From assembly GCA_900552525.1 (NCBI GenBank), contig UNSK01000019.1, positions 1 through 34,725 of the forward strand: DNA of 34,725 nucleotides. Direction: 5' to 3'. The notes under the pieces were generated by a model that saw only the letters and a list, made by a program, of their open reading frames with translations, ran no database searches and had not been told where the DNA came from. Positions 1 to 7,661 of this stretch are shown here, in pieces (positions within the stretch are counted from its first letter, which is position 1; every line of letters starts with the position of its first letter). Made by a program: the position numbers and the translations under genes. The DNA comes from Candidatus Gastranaerophilales bacterium. GTDB lineage: Bacteria > Cyanobacteriota > Vampirovibrionia > Gastranaerophilales > Gastranaerophilaceae.

Positions 1-461
1 GCTGCCATAAGCAGGTTAGTAGCTTGACTTCCAACTGCATTTGCTATTGTTGGTAATACAGTAGATTTATCTGTTAAACCGGATAAATGTTGATAATTAT
101 CATTTATTCTAGCCCCAACATCATCAGAACGTTCCTGCCAGAATTCAGCATTGTTTTTACCGAAGTCTGCAAGCGGCTTTATACCTGTTTTATCTCCAGC
201 AAGTGCCAGAGCGTCATTCAATCCTGCGCCAAAATCATAATAAGATTTTTTCGCAGCTCTGCCAAAAGTCACTCCAGTTTCCGGCAATGAAGCAATAAAA
301 GGATGGCTTTCTGCAAAAGTTGGCTTTTGTTCTGCCGGCTGCTCTGCTAATAAATCATCATATAACCCTGAACCGGATTTTTTCTGCTGTGTATTTTTTT
401 GTATAATTTTTTGAGGTGCTGCCTGCGGCTGCTCCTCTAATATATCATCATATAGTCCCAT
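1..461 (-). CDS. Virion protein, C-terminus outside window (possible internal/ejection protein)
   Basis: The reading frame is open from the ATG at 461 to the window edge, giving 153 residues of a longer protein. It begins MGLYDDILEEQP and the segment recurs at residues 32-42 as GLYDDLLAEQP, so the N-terminus carries a duplicated peptide joined by a Gln/Lys-rich linker. After about residue 50 it is mixed helical sequence without a family I can name. Its place at the distal end of the tail genes, after a Gly/Ala-rich large protein, is where P22-like phages keep ejection (internal virion) proteins, but tail-fibre or lytic enzymes could also sit here. It is the last minus-strand gene seen and starts only 9 bases after the previous stop. 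Confidence 0.7.
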   Translation of the reverse strand, partial: MGLYDDILEEQPQAAPQKIIQKNTQQKKSGSGLYDDLLAEQPAEQKPTFAESHPFIASLPETGVTFGRAAKKSYYDFGAGLNDALALAGDKTGIKPLADFGKNNAEFWQERSDDVGARINDNYQHLSGLTDKSTVLPTIANAVGSQATNLLMA

Positions 462-470
462 TTATAATTC

Positions 471-2603
471 CTATAATTTTATATGTTTCATTGGGTCAAC
501 CCCGTACTTATTTATAAACCTTGCTTTTGCTTCTGGCACTTTGTCCGCATAGTCTGGATTGGTTAAAATTCTGCTAAATCCTGCCAAATCTTCTGACCAT
601 TCCGGATTATCCTGTGGCTTTTTTGTTCCGGTTTTTGCACTTGTCTTATTGGCTTTTATTATTGCAGCATTGGCTTTTTTAGAATCATTTATAATTTTTT
701 GCTCTTTGTATTTTTCATCTATGTTTGTTTTTCTTTCGGCATTCTCCGCCATTCTTGCTCTATATTCAGCCATATTGTCGTAATAGATTTTTTTAAGCTC
801 GTTTTCCCACTGTTTATATTTTGGAGTCATTAAAGCATTCATACTTGAACTGTCGATATTTCCAAATACTCCGGTATCAACATCTACACCGTTTTCTTTC
901 AGTACCTGTTGATAAATATTGTTCATTGTGCGCTGATTTGCAAACTTATATCCTTGTCCAACACCGTAAAGCGGATTTCCTGTTAGTGCTGTTGAAATGC
1001 CACCGGCAATAAGTCCCTGTACTGTAGGATTATTTAAAGCCCTTACAATTGTTCCGGCACCCTCGCCCAGCCTTGTCATTTTTGATTTATTCTCCTGCGG
1101 TGCTATATATTTATCCCCATTCCAAAAACCAGCATATTTTGCATTATTACCTGTTGCATACATGCTTTCGTTACTGAATGTTTCGTGGTTTGGTTTTTTA
1201 TATTTATCGGTGAAGTGTTCTCCTGCGCTTCCATTCGCTAAATTAGTATTATTTAATACCTCATTTTTCCAATATCCCTGCATGTCGTAGTCATTAAAGT
1301 TGTCATTAGGGTTAATAACACCTTTGAGCTTCATATCGGCGACCCACTTATTGAATTGTTGTTGCTCCGGAGTGGTTAGTTTTGTTGTATAATCATTAGG
1401 ATTTATAGCTTTTTTAAATTGTTCTAAATCACCTCTTGCAATAGTGTTTGCCAACAAATTTTCAGGAGAAAAAGCTGTTGTGCGATTCTCTTGATATCCT
1501 CTTGCCAAATCACTCATGCCAGAAGCAAATTTCGCTAAGATAGAATTTTTTGCATTTTCTACTATTTGTCCGGTTTGCGGTGGTGCTTGCATTGCTTGAT
1601 TTTGCTGTGGCAGGGTTATTCTCTGACCTTCGGCAGCACCTTTGTTATATTCGTCAATATAAGAAGCCATATCTTTATTGCCGAGATTATACCCGTTCAG
1701 TGCTGAATTTACAGTATGGTCGTCCCAGCCATTGTTCCGTAATGATTGCGCGAAGGCTTCTTTTGTGGTCGGGAAACCTGAAATATTGCCGTTTATATCC
1801 TGTATTTGTGCCGCACCGCCCGTTGGTACACCTTGCGATAACGCTTGCTGCGCCTGTTCTTGTAATGCTAATGTATTCTGTTGAGTTTGGTTGAGCGCTG
1901 TTTCTGCTTCTTGATTAACTATTTGATTAGTTTGATTTAATAGAGCTTCTCCACTCTTTTTTGCCCTTTTTCGGTTTGTCCCTTGCGCTGCCATAATACC
2001 GAGTGCAACTAATGCTCCTATCGGGCCGGCTGCGGCTGCCCCACCAGCAGCGCTTCCACCTGCGGCGGCTCCTCCTGCTGTGGCACCACCTGCCGCTGCT
2101 CCTGTTCCGGCTGCGGTTGCCCCACGTCCTGCCCCTGTAGCTACTCCCGTTGCCGCTCCAGCACCTGCCGCTGTACTTGCACCTGCTGCCGTACCTACTC
2201 CGGTTAAAGAACCCCCAAATGCTGTTAATCCGTTTCCAAGCGCTCCGGCGAGTCCGGTTTTTCCGGCAAGATATTCTCCTGCTTTTGTTGCGGCATTACC
2301 GAGTGCGTTATTTGCAACACCCTTAAAATATGTTTGAGGTGCATTTAATGTATTCGTTACTGCATTTGCTCCGTTAGATAAATTGCCGCCTAAGTTAGCC
2401 ATACTTCCGCCGAACTTTTGCGCCATAGCATTGTCAACATTATTTTTAACAGCATTTCCTACGGCTGAAAGGTTACTGCCTAATGAGTTTACATCAGAAG
2501 CTAATCCTTTTATTTGGGCAATTCCATTCCCCTGTCGTTCTCTTGCTTGTTCTTCGGCGATTTGTCTTAAATATTCTTGATAATATATATTATTGCTATT
2601 CAT
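471..2603 (-). CDS. Large Gly/Ala-rich virion protein (ejection or internal protein candidate)
   Basis: A 710-residue protein. Residues 1-60 are helical and Gln/Asn-rich. Residues about 125-205 are an almost pure Gly/Ala/Thr tract ending in a hydrophobic stretch (PIGALVALGIMAAQG) and a basic patch (NRKRAKK). Long Gln/Asn-rich helical segments follow, then a Lys-rich coiled region (residues about 600-670). No enzyme motif is seen. Size, low complexity and position after the tail hub genes fit the internal proteins that podoviruses inject with DNA (P22 gp7/gp20/gp16 class); this is analogy, not a family match. The start lies 8 bases from the stop of the upstream gene, so the two are in one operon. 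Confidence 0.65.
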   Translation of the reverse strand: MNSNNIYYQEYLRQIAEEQARERQGNGIAQIKGLASDVNSLGSNLSAVGNAVKNNVDNAMAQKFGGSMANLGGNLSNGANAVTNTLNAPQTYFKGVANNALGNAATKAGEYLAGKTGLAGALGNGLTAFGGSLTGVGTAAGASTAAGAGAATGVATGAGRGATAAGTGAAAGGATAGGAAAGGSAAGGAAAAGPIGALVALGIMAAQGTNRKRAKKSGEALLNQTNQIVNQEAETALNQTQQNTLALQEQAQQALSQGVPTGGAAQIQDINGNISGFPTTKEAFAQSLRNNGWDDHTVNSALNGYNLGNKDMASYIDEYNKGAAEGQRITLPQQNQAMQAPPQTGQIVENAKNSILAKFASGMSDLARGYQENRTTAFSPENLLANTIARGDLEQFKKAINPNDYTTKLTTPEQQQFNKWVADMKLKGVINPNDNFNDYDMQGYWKNEVLNNTNLANGSAGEHFTDKYKKPNHETFSNESMYATGNNAKYAGFWNGDKYIAPQENKSKMTRLGEGAGTIVRALNNPTVQGLIAGGISTALTGNPLYGVGQGYKFANQRTMNNIYQQVLKENGVDVDTGVFGNIDSSSMNALMTPKYKQWENELKKIYYDNMAEYRARMAENAERKTNIDEKYKEQKIINDSKKANAAIIKANKTSAKTGTKKPQDNPEWSEDLAGFSRILTNPDYADKVPEAKARFINKYGVDPMKHIKL

Positions 2604-2611
2604 ATTGCCCC

Positions 2612-3184
2612 CTACATTCCATAAGAACTACTGCTTGATGAGCCTGAACTTTTCTTATCCGCATTACCTGAACTTGTATTAAGAGATTGAGCTTGATTGC
2701 CGGAAACGACATTGTAGCCCTGAAATGCTAAATTCATAAGAGTATTTATCATACTTGCGGTATTGTTCTGGCTATTAGTTAAAAGGTTAGCGGTATAGTC
2801 ACTAATTGCATCATTTTGCTGCTTAGCAAGATTGTTATATAAATCAGTTGCCTGCGAAGAACGTATCATATTCCTCTGTGCGAGAGGTGCAATGATATTA
2901 TTCTCAAGAGATTTTCTCGTTTCGTCGTTCAATGTTTTTGTATAAGCATTTAGCTGAGCTTGATTTGTTGCCGTATCTATACTCGGATTAAGATATTCAT
3001 TTAATAACTGGTCGATATTGTTGTTTGTAAAATTATAAACTTTAGACAGTGCCGTATTTGGCTGCAATGTCGTTGTTGTACCGCTATCATTTGTCGTTGA
3101 TTTTACATAAGGATTAGTGGTTGTAGTTGTTTTGTAAGTCGTACTTGATTCGGAACTTGATTTCGATTTAGAACCGCCGCCCAT
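2612..3184 (-). CDS. Ser/Thr-rich virion protein
   Basis: A 190-residue protein opening with MGGGSKSKSSSESS, a Thr-rich stretch, then a helical core (residues about 45-170, many Asn, Gln and Leu) and a Ser-rich tail ending SSYGM. Small proteins with a Gly/Ser start and helical core are common beside the tail-hub genes of gut podoviruses and are usually called tail or ejection proteins. I cannot name a characterised family. It sits 5 bases after the GNAT-like gene and 8 before the Gly/Ala-rich gene, inside the virion operon. Confidence 0.6.
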   Translation of the reverse strand: MGGGSKSKSSSESSTTYKTTTTTNPYVKSTTNDSGTTTTLQPNTALSKVYNFTNNNIDQLLNEYLNPSIDTATNQAQLNAYTKTLNDETRKSLENNIIAPLAQRNMIRSSQATDLYNNLAKQQNDAISDYTANLLTNSQNNTASMINTLMNLAFQGYNVVSGNQAQSLNTSSGNADKKSSGSSSSSSYGM

Positions 3185-3189
3185 ATTAT

Positions 3190-3564
3190 CTACCTTTCAT
3201 ATTTATATAAATTATTACCAACTTTTTTAAATCCGCACCGGAAAAGACATAAAATCGCTGTTTTATGCTGCGTTTCGGCATAAATATCACAATTAAACCA
3301 ATCAAAAGACTTTTTTAGACATTCCAGATTTAATTTATGTGTACCCCGATAAGCAAACGCATTGACAAATAACTTATCATCACGCATATAGTAATAAATA
3401 CAGCCGATATGTCTGTTATCATCAAAGAATGAATAGAAGAATGTATTGTTTACGATATCTCTGAAACACTGATTATCATTTATCAGCTTTGCATATTTCC
3501 GGTACAGTTTTTTACATTCTTTATAATTAAAATTCTTATCTGTCGGTATGCGTACAGTTATCAT
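3190..3564 (-). CDS. GNAT-fold protein in the tail gene cluster
   Basis: A 124-residue protein. The order of an initial helix, a strand pair (HIGCIYYYMRDDKLFVNAFAY), a central helix and a final CGFKKVGNNLYKY resembles the acyl-CoA N-acyltransferase (GNAT) fold, where the last segment matches the common 'GFKxVG' beta5-alpha4 end. The usual Q/RxxGxG/A acetyl-CoA loop is not clear, so it may be a degenerate or structural GNAT. Small GNAT-like genes embedded in podovirus structural operons are known, role unclear. It begins one base before the gp10-like gene's end point in the same operon. Acetylation of a virion protein or of the host surface is possible but unproven. Confidence 0.55.
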   Translation of the reverse strand: MITVRIPTDKNFNYKECKKLYRKYAKLINDNQCFRDIVNNTFFYSFFDDNRHIGCIYYYMRDDKLFVNAFAYRGTHKLNLECLKKSFDWFNCDIYAETQHKTAILCLFRCGFKKVGNNLYKYER

Positions 3565-5112
3565 TTATACTTGTTTTACCTTTATTTTGCTGAATTCCAT
3601 ATTTTTTATTGCGAAATTCTCTGTCAATTTCGTAGTATAAATGCAGATTTCAAGAATTTTGAAGGTTGCATTAGGAAACTTTCCTACTGCATTGGTTGCC
3701 TTTGAAGCCCAGTAATTTATTCCCCACAAACCAACACCCCAAATTAAGAAATTCTTAACCTTTGATTTAATATATTTAATTTTCGGTTTTTTAAAAGTAT
3801 TGTAATTTTTTATGTATTTAACATAAAAGTTATTGGAATAAGGTAAATCAAAAGAAACACGAGGCGGAAAAACTAGAACTTTTAGCGTGTTATCTGCTCC
3901 GAGATTGAGCGGCGAACAGTTGTAATATTGTTCTATATACTCACCGTTAAAAGTATTTGAGTTGTATTCTTCTAAGATATTTCCGTCATTTCCGGCAGAA
4001 TACAAAACACCGTCTATAACCCTGATAGCATTGATTTTTTGAGATTTTCTCTTAACCCATTCACCTTTTAAGTAGTCATAAATCAGTATTGTGGAATAAT
4101 TCTCATCTGCTGTCGGCAATATCCACCATATCTCGTTGCGTTCGGATAAAAATACTGATAGCGCTTGTATATTATCAGCTTTATTTATATCAATTTTCAG
4201 TAATTCTTCCTGAATTTCTATTGCGACATTTTCTCCGAGAGTTTTTTCTCCGTTTATAACCTGTTTAAAAGAAAAAACCGATTTCTTTGTGTGATCATAA
4301 AAATATAAATCTGTATCGTGAAAAACTAATGCATTTACCCCAGCGCATCCCCCCGGGGATTCGTCACTTCTGGAAATAGTGCCGCTTGATACTGATAATA
4401 ATTCTGAGCTATCTTCATAAAAAATTGCTAATGAATCAAGATAACAGTGAATAGCGGTGATATTTTTAAGTGTTTCAATATATCCGGCAGATGTTTCCCA
4501 TTCCGCATCAGATGTAGAAAAATCATATATATCTGTATTCATTGAATACCAGAGTATATTTTTATTAAATATCCACAATCTGTTAGCGAAAAGAGCTGCA
4601 CCTAAGCCTTTCACCTGCCGGCTATCTCTATCATATAAAACCATATCCTTAATTTCTGCAAGGTTATTACTATCATCTGTTTTTCCAATTTCAATAGTAA
4701 ACATTTCTTCGCCATTAGTGAAGAAAAATAAATCCGACCAACCTTGCTGAACATCAAAGCCCTGAGATACTCCGGTGACGGATAGACCGCTTTTTTTGAG
4801 TTCTAATACATTAAGATTTTGATTATACCTGTAAAATTTACCCTGTGTTTCGGTTTCCGTATGCACAAAGAAGTATGTTTGTTCATTTTGAGTGCTTTCA
4901 AAAATATTGATTATCTTTTCACTGCCCTCAAGGGAATTGTTAATAGAAATATTCCCTTTCATTGTCCTGATACCAACACCGCCGTTAGTTCCGGTAAAAT
5001 ACAGTTCAATATTCTGCATATCCTGTGCGGTAATGGCATTTTCGTTAAACATTGCATTTTGCCGCCTGATTCCTGCAAATTTATTACATATAAGCTGTGT
5101 TACGGTACTCAT
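3565..5112 (-). CDS. Tail hub / packaged-DNA stabilisation protein (P22 gp10-like)
   Basis: A 515-residue, almost all-beta protein with repeated aromatic strand segments (WSDLFFFTNGEEMFTIEI, LWIFNKNILWYSMNT, LYFYDHTKKSVFSF, EIWWILPTADENYSTILIYD, VIDGVLYSAGNDGNIL). These look like blades of a propeller, as in P22 gp10 and T7 gp12-type tail nozzle or plug proteins. The C-terminal part (residues about 410-515) switches to a second beta domain containing FLIWGVGLWGINYWAS, related to the C-terminus of the fibre-like protein at 5257-5733. It lies after the connector gene, as gp10 does in P22. The start is fixed by a one-base overlap with the stop of the 51-residue gene. Confidence 0.72.
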   Translation of the reverse strand: MSTVTQLICNKFAGIRRQNAMFNENAITAQDMQNIELYFTGTNGGVGIRTMKGNISINNSLEGSEKIINIFESTQNEQTYFFVHTETETQGKFYRYNQNLNVLELKKSGLSVTGVSQGFDVQQGWSDLFFFTNGEEMFTIEIGKTDDSNNLAEIKDMVLYDRDSRQVKGLGAALFANRLWIFNKNILWYSMNTDIYDFSTSDAEWETSAGYIETLKNITAIHCYLDSLAIFYEDSSELLSVSSGTISRSDESPGGCAGVNALVFHDTDLYFYDHTKKSVFSFKQVINGEKTLGENVAIEIQEELLKIDINKADNIQALSVFLSERNEIWWILPTADENYSTILIYDYLKGEWVKRKSQKINAIRVIDGVLYSAGNDGNILEEYNSNTFNGEYIEQYYNCSPLNLGADNTLKVLVFPPRVSFDLPYSNNFYVKYIKNYNTFKKPKIKYIKSKVKNFLIWGVGLWGINYWASKATNAVGKFPNATFKILEICIYTTKLTENFAIKNMEFSKIKVKQV

Positions 5113-5267
5113 TATTGGACAACCTTTTTCTTCCGCAATATGTTGTAAACTAACTTGTCACCGAGATACATTTTTATGATGAGTTTATCCTGAAGGTATA
5201 CGGATTTCCCTGATGTCAAATTCTGCTCGCCGAGAAATAATGCGCTTTGGATTTCATTACTCATCAT
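5112..5267 (-). CDS. Small virion-operon protein of 51 residues
   Basis: An ATG at 5267 (or a second at 5264) opens a 51-codon frame with sequence rich in Leu, Ile, Tyr and Lys, ending RKKKVVQ. The start overlaps the end of the fibre-like gene by 11 bases and its stop overlaps the ATG of the gp10-like gene by one base (TAATG). That tight coupling is the main evidence that it is translated. The upstream GGGGG is a poor but usable ribosome site. Function is unknown; its place between two tail proteins suggests a tail component or chaperone. Confidence 0.6.
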   Translation of the reverse strand: MMSNEIQSALFLGEQNLTSGKSVYLQDKLIIKMYLGDKLVYNILRKKKVVQ

Positions 5268-5733
5268 TAAGCCCCCATATACCCGTACCCCACAAACTCG
5301 TTCCCCAGATTAAGAAATGAGAATAAATAATGTATAAGGTATTGTTATCTTTTTTTTTTAACTCGTTATATGCTTCTTGCGTAATAGACTGAACTTTTAT
5401 CGTATCATTTTCAGTTAAATATCCTGCATCATTTTCGAGTTCTGAAACTTTGGTTATTTTTCCGGCCACATCAGGATACAGTTTTTCAATTTCACTGATT
5501 GCTGTATTTTTGCTTTCTGTTATCTGACTTAATGCGCTTGATGCTGCCTGTGCAATCTGCGCACTTGCACTGCTTACATTTTGCTCGCTGGTTTGAGCAC
5601 TTTCAGCATAACTTTTTGCAACATCCGCCCACTGTTTAGCCTGACTGTTTGATGTTTCAACTGCATTATTTGCAACGGTTTTTGTTGTGGCCTTAACTCT
5701 TATGTTGTTATTTGCGCTGTTAGCTTGCACCAT
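5257..5733 (-). CDS. Fibre-like coiled-coil tail protein
   Basis: A 158-residue protein. Residues about 25-90 are Ala/Ser/Gln-rich heptads (AKSYAESAQTSEQNVSSASA), typical of trimeric coiled-coil shafts in phage tail fibres. Residues about 95-135 (GYLTENDTIKVQSITQEAYN, then LYIIY) resemble the short motif that precedes fibre heads. The C-terminus is FLIWGTSLWGTGIWG, a Trp-Gly repeat shared with the gp10-like protein. It overlaps the next gene by 11 bases and the previous one by 14. It may be a short fibre or an adaptor that docks fibres on the hub. Confidence 0.65.
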   Translation of the reverse strand: MVQANSANNNIRVKATTKTVANNAVETSNSQAKQWADVAKSYAESAQTSEQNVSSASAQIAQAASSALSQITESKNTAISEIEKLYPDVAGKITKVSELENDAGYLTENDTIKVQSITQEAYNELKKKDNNTLYIIYSHFLIWGTSLWGTGIWGLNDE

Positions 5734-6103
5734 TTATCAATCCCTCGACTTTCTTAGGATAAACTGTTATAGTGTTTCTTTCTCCGACTTGCTTATTGCC
5801 AATAACCAGAGTATCTTCCAAACCGGCTTGCGAGCATAATTTTACCCCGAAATAGTATGTTGCCGTATCTTCGGATTTTTTAACCGTTAATAAATCTGTT
5901 AATGAGCTCAAAAAAGACAATGTAACTGAACTTTTCAAACCGGCGTTTACTGAAATTTCATTACCTACTGGCTTACGGTTTTCATCCTGAATTGCAAGAT
6001 AAACCGTATAATATTGGTCAGTTGGTAAGCCGGATATAACATATTCTCCGGTATCACCTTGTGTTAGTGTAATATCTCCGCTTTCTTCGTCAACAAAAAA
6101 CAT
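5720..6103 (-). CDS. Beta-sandwich tail protein (BppU-like N-terminal type)
   Basis: The ATG at 6103 is chosen because GGAG lies 7 bases upstream; an in-frame ATG further upstream would overlap the connector gene. The 127-residue product starts MFFVDEESGDITLTQGDTGEYVISG, followed by alternating strands (YYTVYLAIQDENRKPVG, ATYYFGVKLCSQAG, NTITVYPKKVEG). The 'low-energy strand with GDT-G' plus 'YYFGVKL' layout resembles the N-terminal domain of baseplate upper proteins (BppU) that anchor host-recognition modules. I judge this by pattern only. Its neighbours are the connector and the fibre-like protein. Confidence 0.55.
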   Translation of the reverse strand: MFFVDEESGDITLTQGDTGEYVISGLPTDQYYTVYLAIQDENRKPVGNEISVNAGLKSSVTLSFLSSLTDLLTVKKSEDTATYYFGVKLCSQAGLEDTLVIGNKQVGERNTITVYPKKVEGLINGAS

Positions 6104-6105
6104 TT

Positions 6106-6777
6106 TTATCTCCAACCGATTCTTTTGTCGATTTCTGCGCCTTTGCAAAAATCAATCAAATTTTTATATGCCTTCTCGTATTGCTCCTTATACTGAGAAT
6201 AGTTCTCATCAGATTCGGAAGCAATTAGATATGTCATTGTAAGCGGCATAAGCGCCATTTTGAATAAATCCTCATACTGCTCATCAATGTTAATATAGTC
6301 CGTTTCATCTTCAAGATTTGCTTTTGTTTCCCCGTCCTCATTACAAGCGGCATCAAAAGCAATATATTTAACTTCAATATCATACGCATCATCAGGTACG
6401 GGATATAAACAAATTTTATCGTACTGAATAAAGAATCTTTCCGGTTCTCCTTCTTTTTCCTCTAAAACTTCATAATCAGGTTCATAACCTAGAAAGTTTT
6501 TATTGTATTTTATCCCGTATACCTTACTTCCGCGTATAGTTTTTTGAACTATATTCCCGTTTGGTCTGCTGTATTCACTGACACCTTTTTTCGTTTTGAA
6601 TTTATATTTTTTATATCTGAATGCAAATTTATAAGAACACCAGAGTGCGGACAATGCTTTTTGAATTGAAGTAGTGACAGAGGTTTCAAATTCTTCTTTG
6701 TCATCAACTTCGCTATCAAACATAGACCATGCCTGACCTGTAATCTCATTGTATAAATTCAAAAATGTTATAGTCAT
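6106..6777 (-). CDS. Head-tail connector / adaptor protein (P22 gp4 or T7 gp11-like)
   Basis: A 223-residue protein with an N-terminal helical part (SIQKALSALWCSYKFAFRYKK), a beta segment, then FFIQYDKICLYPVPDDAYDI followed by EVKYIA. The 'I-x-LYPVPDDAYxI-V-Y' motif is the hallmark of tail-tubular-A/gp4-type adaptor proteins that sit under the portal ring. A C-terminal helical region follows (residues about 165-215: EQYEDLFKMALMPLTMTYL). Length fits the family. It follows the head genes and precedes tail genes, as expected; its ATG touches the stop of the 118-residue SAP-domain gene. Confidence 0.78.
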   Translation of the reverse strand: MTITFLNLYNEITGQAWSMFDSEVDDKEEFETSVTTSIQKALSALWCSYKFAFRYKKYKFKTKKGVSEYSRPNGNIVQKTIRGSKVYGIKYNKNFLGYEPDYEVLEEKEGEPERFFIQYDKICLYPVPDDAYDIEVKYIAFDAACNEDGETKANLEDETDYINIDEQYEDLFKMALMPLTMTYLIASESDENYSQYKEQYEKAYKNLIDFCKGAEIDKRIGWR

Positions 6778-7133
6778 TATTCACCTTTACCGCTGCCGTC
6801 CTGCTGCTGCAATAAAGCGATTAAATCCGCTTTTTTAGCACTTTTTGCGTATTCAATTTTTAATTCATCAAGCTTTTCTTTCAACTGCGGTATGGTTAAA
6901 TCTTCAAGAGTTTCAGTTTTTTCACCTTTACCGCTGCCGTCCTGCGGTTTTTCTACCACAACTTTACTGGCAACGGACTGAGTTTGCTCGGATTCCCTAA
7001 CCGGTGGCACATAATCTTTGTCAATTACTTCAAAGTTGTACGGTTCTTCGGTTACTAATTTGTCGCAAACTTCTTTCGATAATTCAAAAATAAACCCAGT
7101 TATCTTATTTTTTACTTTATAAACTTTTTCCAT
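6777..7133 (-). CDS. SAP/HeH-domain virion-operon protein
   Basis: A 118-residue protein in two parts. Residues 1-40 form a small beta region (VYKVKNKITGFIFELSKEV). Residues 77-112 (LTIPQLKEKLDELKIEYAKS then AKKADLIALL) match the two-helix SAP/HeH/Rho-N nucleic-acid-binding pattern found in head-completion regions of phages. QDGSGKGE occurs twice, at the middle and at the very C-terminus, encoded by a 25-base perfect direct repeat. The domain suggests DNA contact near the head-tail junction; function is not established. It overlaps the connector start by one base. Confidence 0.6.
   Translation of the reverse strand: MEKVYKVKNKITGFIFELSKEVCDKLVTEEPYNFEVIDKDYVPPVRESEQTQSVASKVVVEKPQDGSGKGEKTETLEDLTIPQLKEKLDELKIEYAKSAKKADLIALLQQQDGSGKGE
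6780..6945. repeat. Pair of 25-bp perfect direct repeats (6780-6804 and 6921-6945)
   Basis: The two copies are identical over 25 bases and are 141 bases apart, a multiple of three, so both encode QDGSGKGE in the SAP-domain gene. Recombination between them would delete the SAP/HeH segment in frame while keeping the same C-terminus. Confidence 0.9.
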
Positions 7134-7157
7134 TGTTTAATTCTCCTTTTATTTAGA

Positions 7158-7181
7158 AATGAGGGCGGTTAAGCCCCCATT
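7158..7181. terminator. Hairpin after decoration gene
   Basis: A stem of 9 pairs with one A.C mismatch (AATGAGGGC / GCCCCCATT, loop GGTTAA) lies 3 bases past the stop of the gene at 7184-7564. The T-run is on the plus strand (TTTTTT after 7180); for minus-strand transcripts the following sequence is only mildly T-rich. It is probably a partial terminator or mRNA-end stabiliser separating high-level head genes from tail genes. Confidence 0.5.
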
Positions 7182-7183
7182 TT

Positions 7184-7564
7184 TTATAACCCTGCTTTTT
7201 CGCCGACCGCATAAATATTGCCGGTAAAGCCTGTCGCAAAATCTATGTCTATTGAGCCGTCTGCATTTTCAAAACGAGCCATATCTCGAATTGGTGCTAT
7301 AACAGTCGAGGAATTTTTAGTCAGCGCAATAGTTGCATCACCTAATGTTGCGTTCTGTTTTTCTCCTGCTTTAATAGTCAATGTCGAGTCGGATGTTGCA
7401 GTATTTTCAACAATGATTTTCATTGAATTATCTTTACAAGCAAATGCATTTTTGAGTTTTATTCCGTTTGCCTGTGTTACTGCTTGTTTTTCTACATTTA
7501 CAGAGCCGACAGAATCAGTTGCATCATAAGTAAGATATTGAAGTGATATTTCATCTCTTGCCAT
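7184..7564 (-). CDS. Head decoration / minor capsid protein candidate
   Basis: A 126-residue beta-rich protein (MARDEISLQYLTYDATDS; SMKIIVENTATSDSTLTIKA; NATLGDATIALTKNSSTVIA; GSIDIDFATGFTGNIYAVG). A sequence of short strands with Thr/Ser/Ala-rich edges, immediately after the major capsid gene, is usual for capsid cementing or decoration proteins. It has its own ribosome site (AAAAGGAGAATATAAAAATG) and is set off by hairpins on both sides, which suits a highly made protein. No definite family is assigned. Confidence 0.6.
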   Translation of the reverse strand: MARDEISLQYLTYDATDSVGSVNVEKQAVTQANGIKLKNAFACKDNSMKIIVENTATSDSTLTIKAGEKQNATLGDATIALTKNSSTVIAPIRDMARFENADGSIDIDFATGFTGNIYAVGEKAGL

Positions 7565-7600
7565 TTTTATATTCTCCTTTTGTTAATTTTGTAATAATAA

Positions 7601-7627
7601 GCGGTTTAAGTTTAACTGCTAAACCGC
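7601..7627 (-). terminator. Hairpin downstream of the major capsid gene
   Basis: On the minus strand the perfect 8-bp stem GCGGTTTA / TAAACCGC with an 11-base loop is followed by TTATTATT. It lies 35 bases after the capsid stop and before the decoration gene. It is probably a leaky terminator or a 3'-end stabiliser that adjusts capsid mRNA levels. Confidence 0.55.
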
Positions 7628-7661
7628 AAAAGCAGTATATTGCATTATCTGCCTAATTCCA

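Noticed and set aside
2080..2337. Plus-strand Pro/Ala-rich frame opposite the Gly/Ala tract
   Set aside because: It is the antisense shadow of a Gly/Ala/Thr-rich coding stretch; GC-rich third positions keep it open. No ribosome site or neighbours support it.
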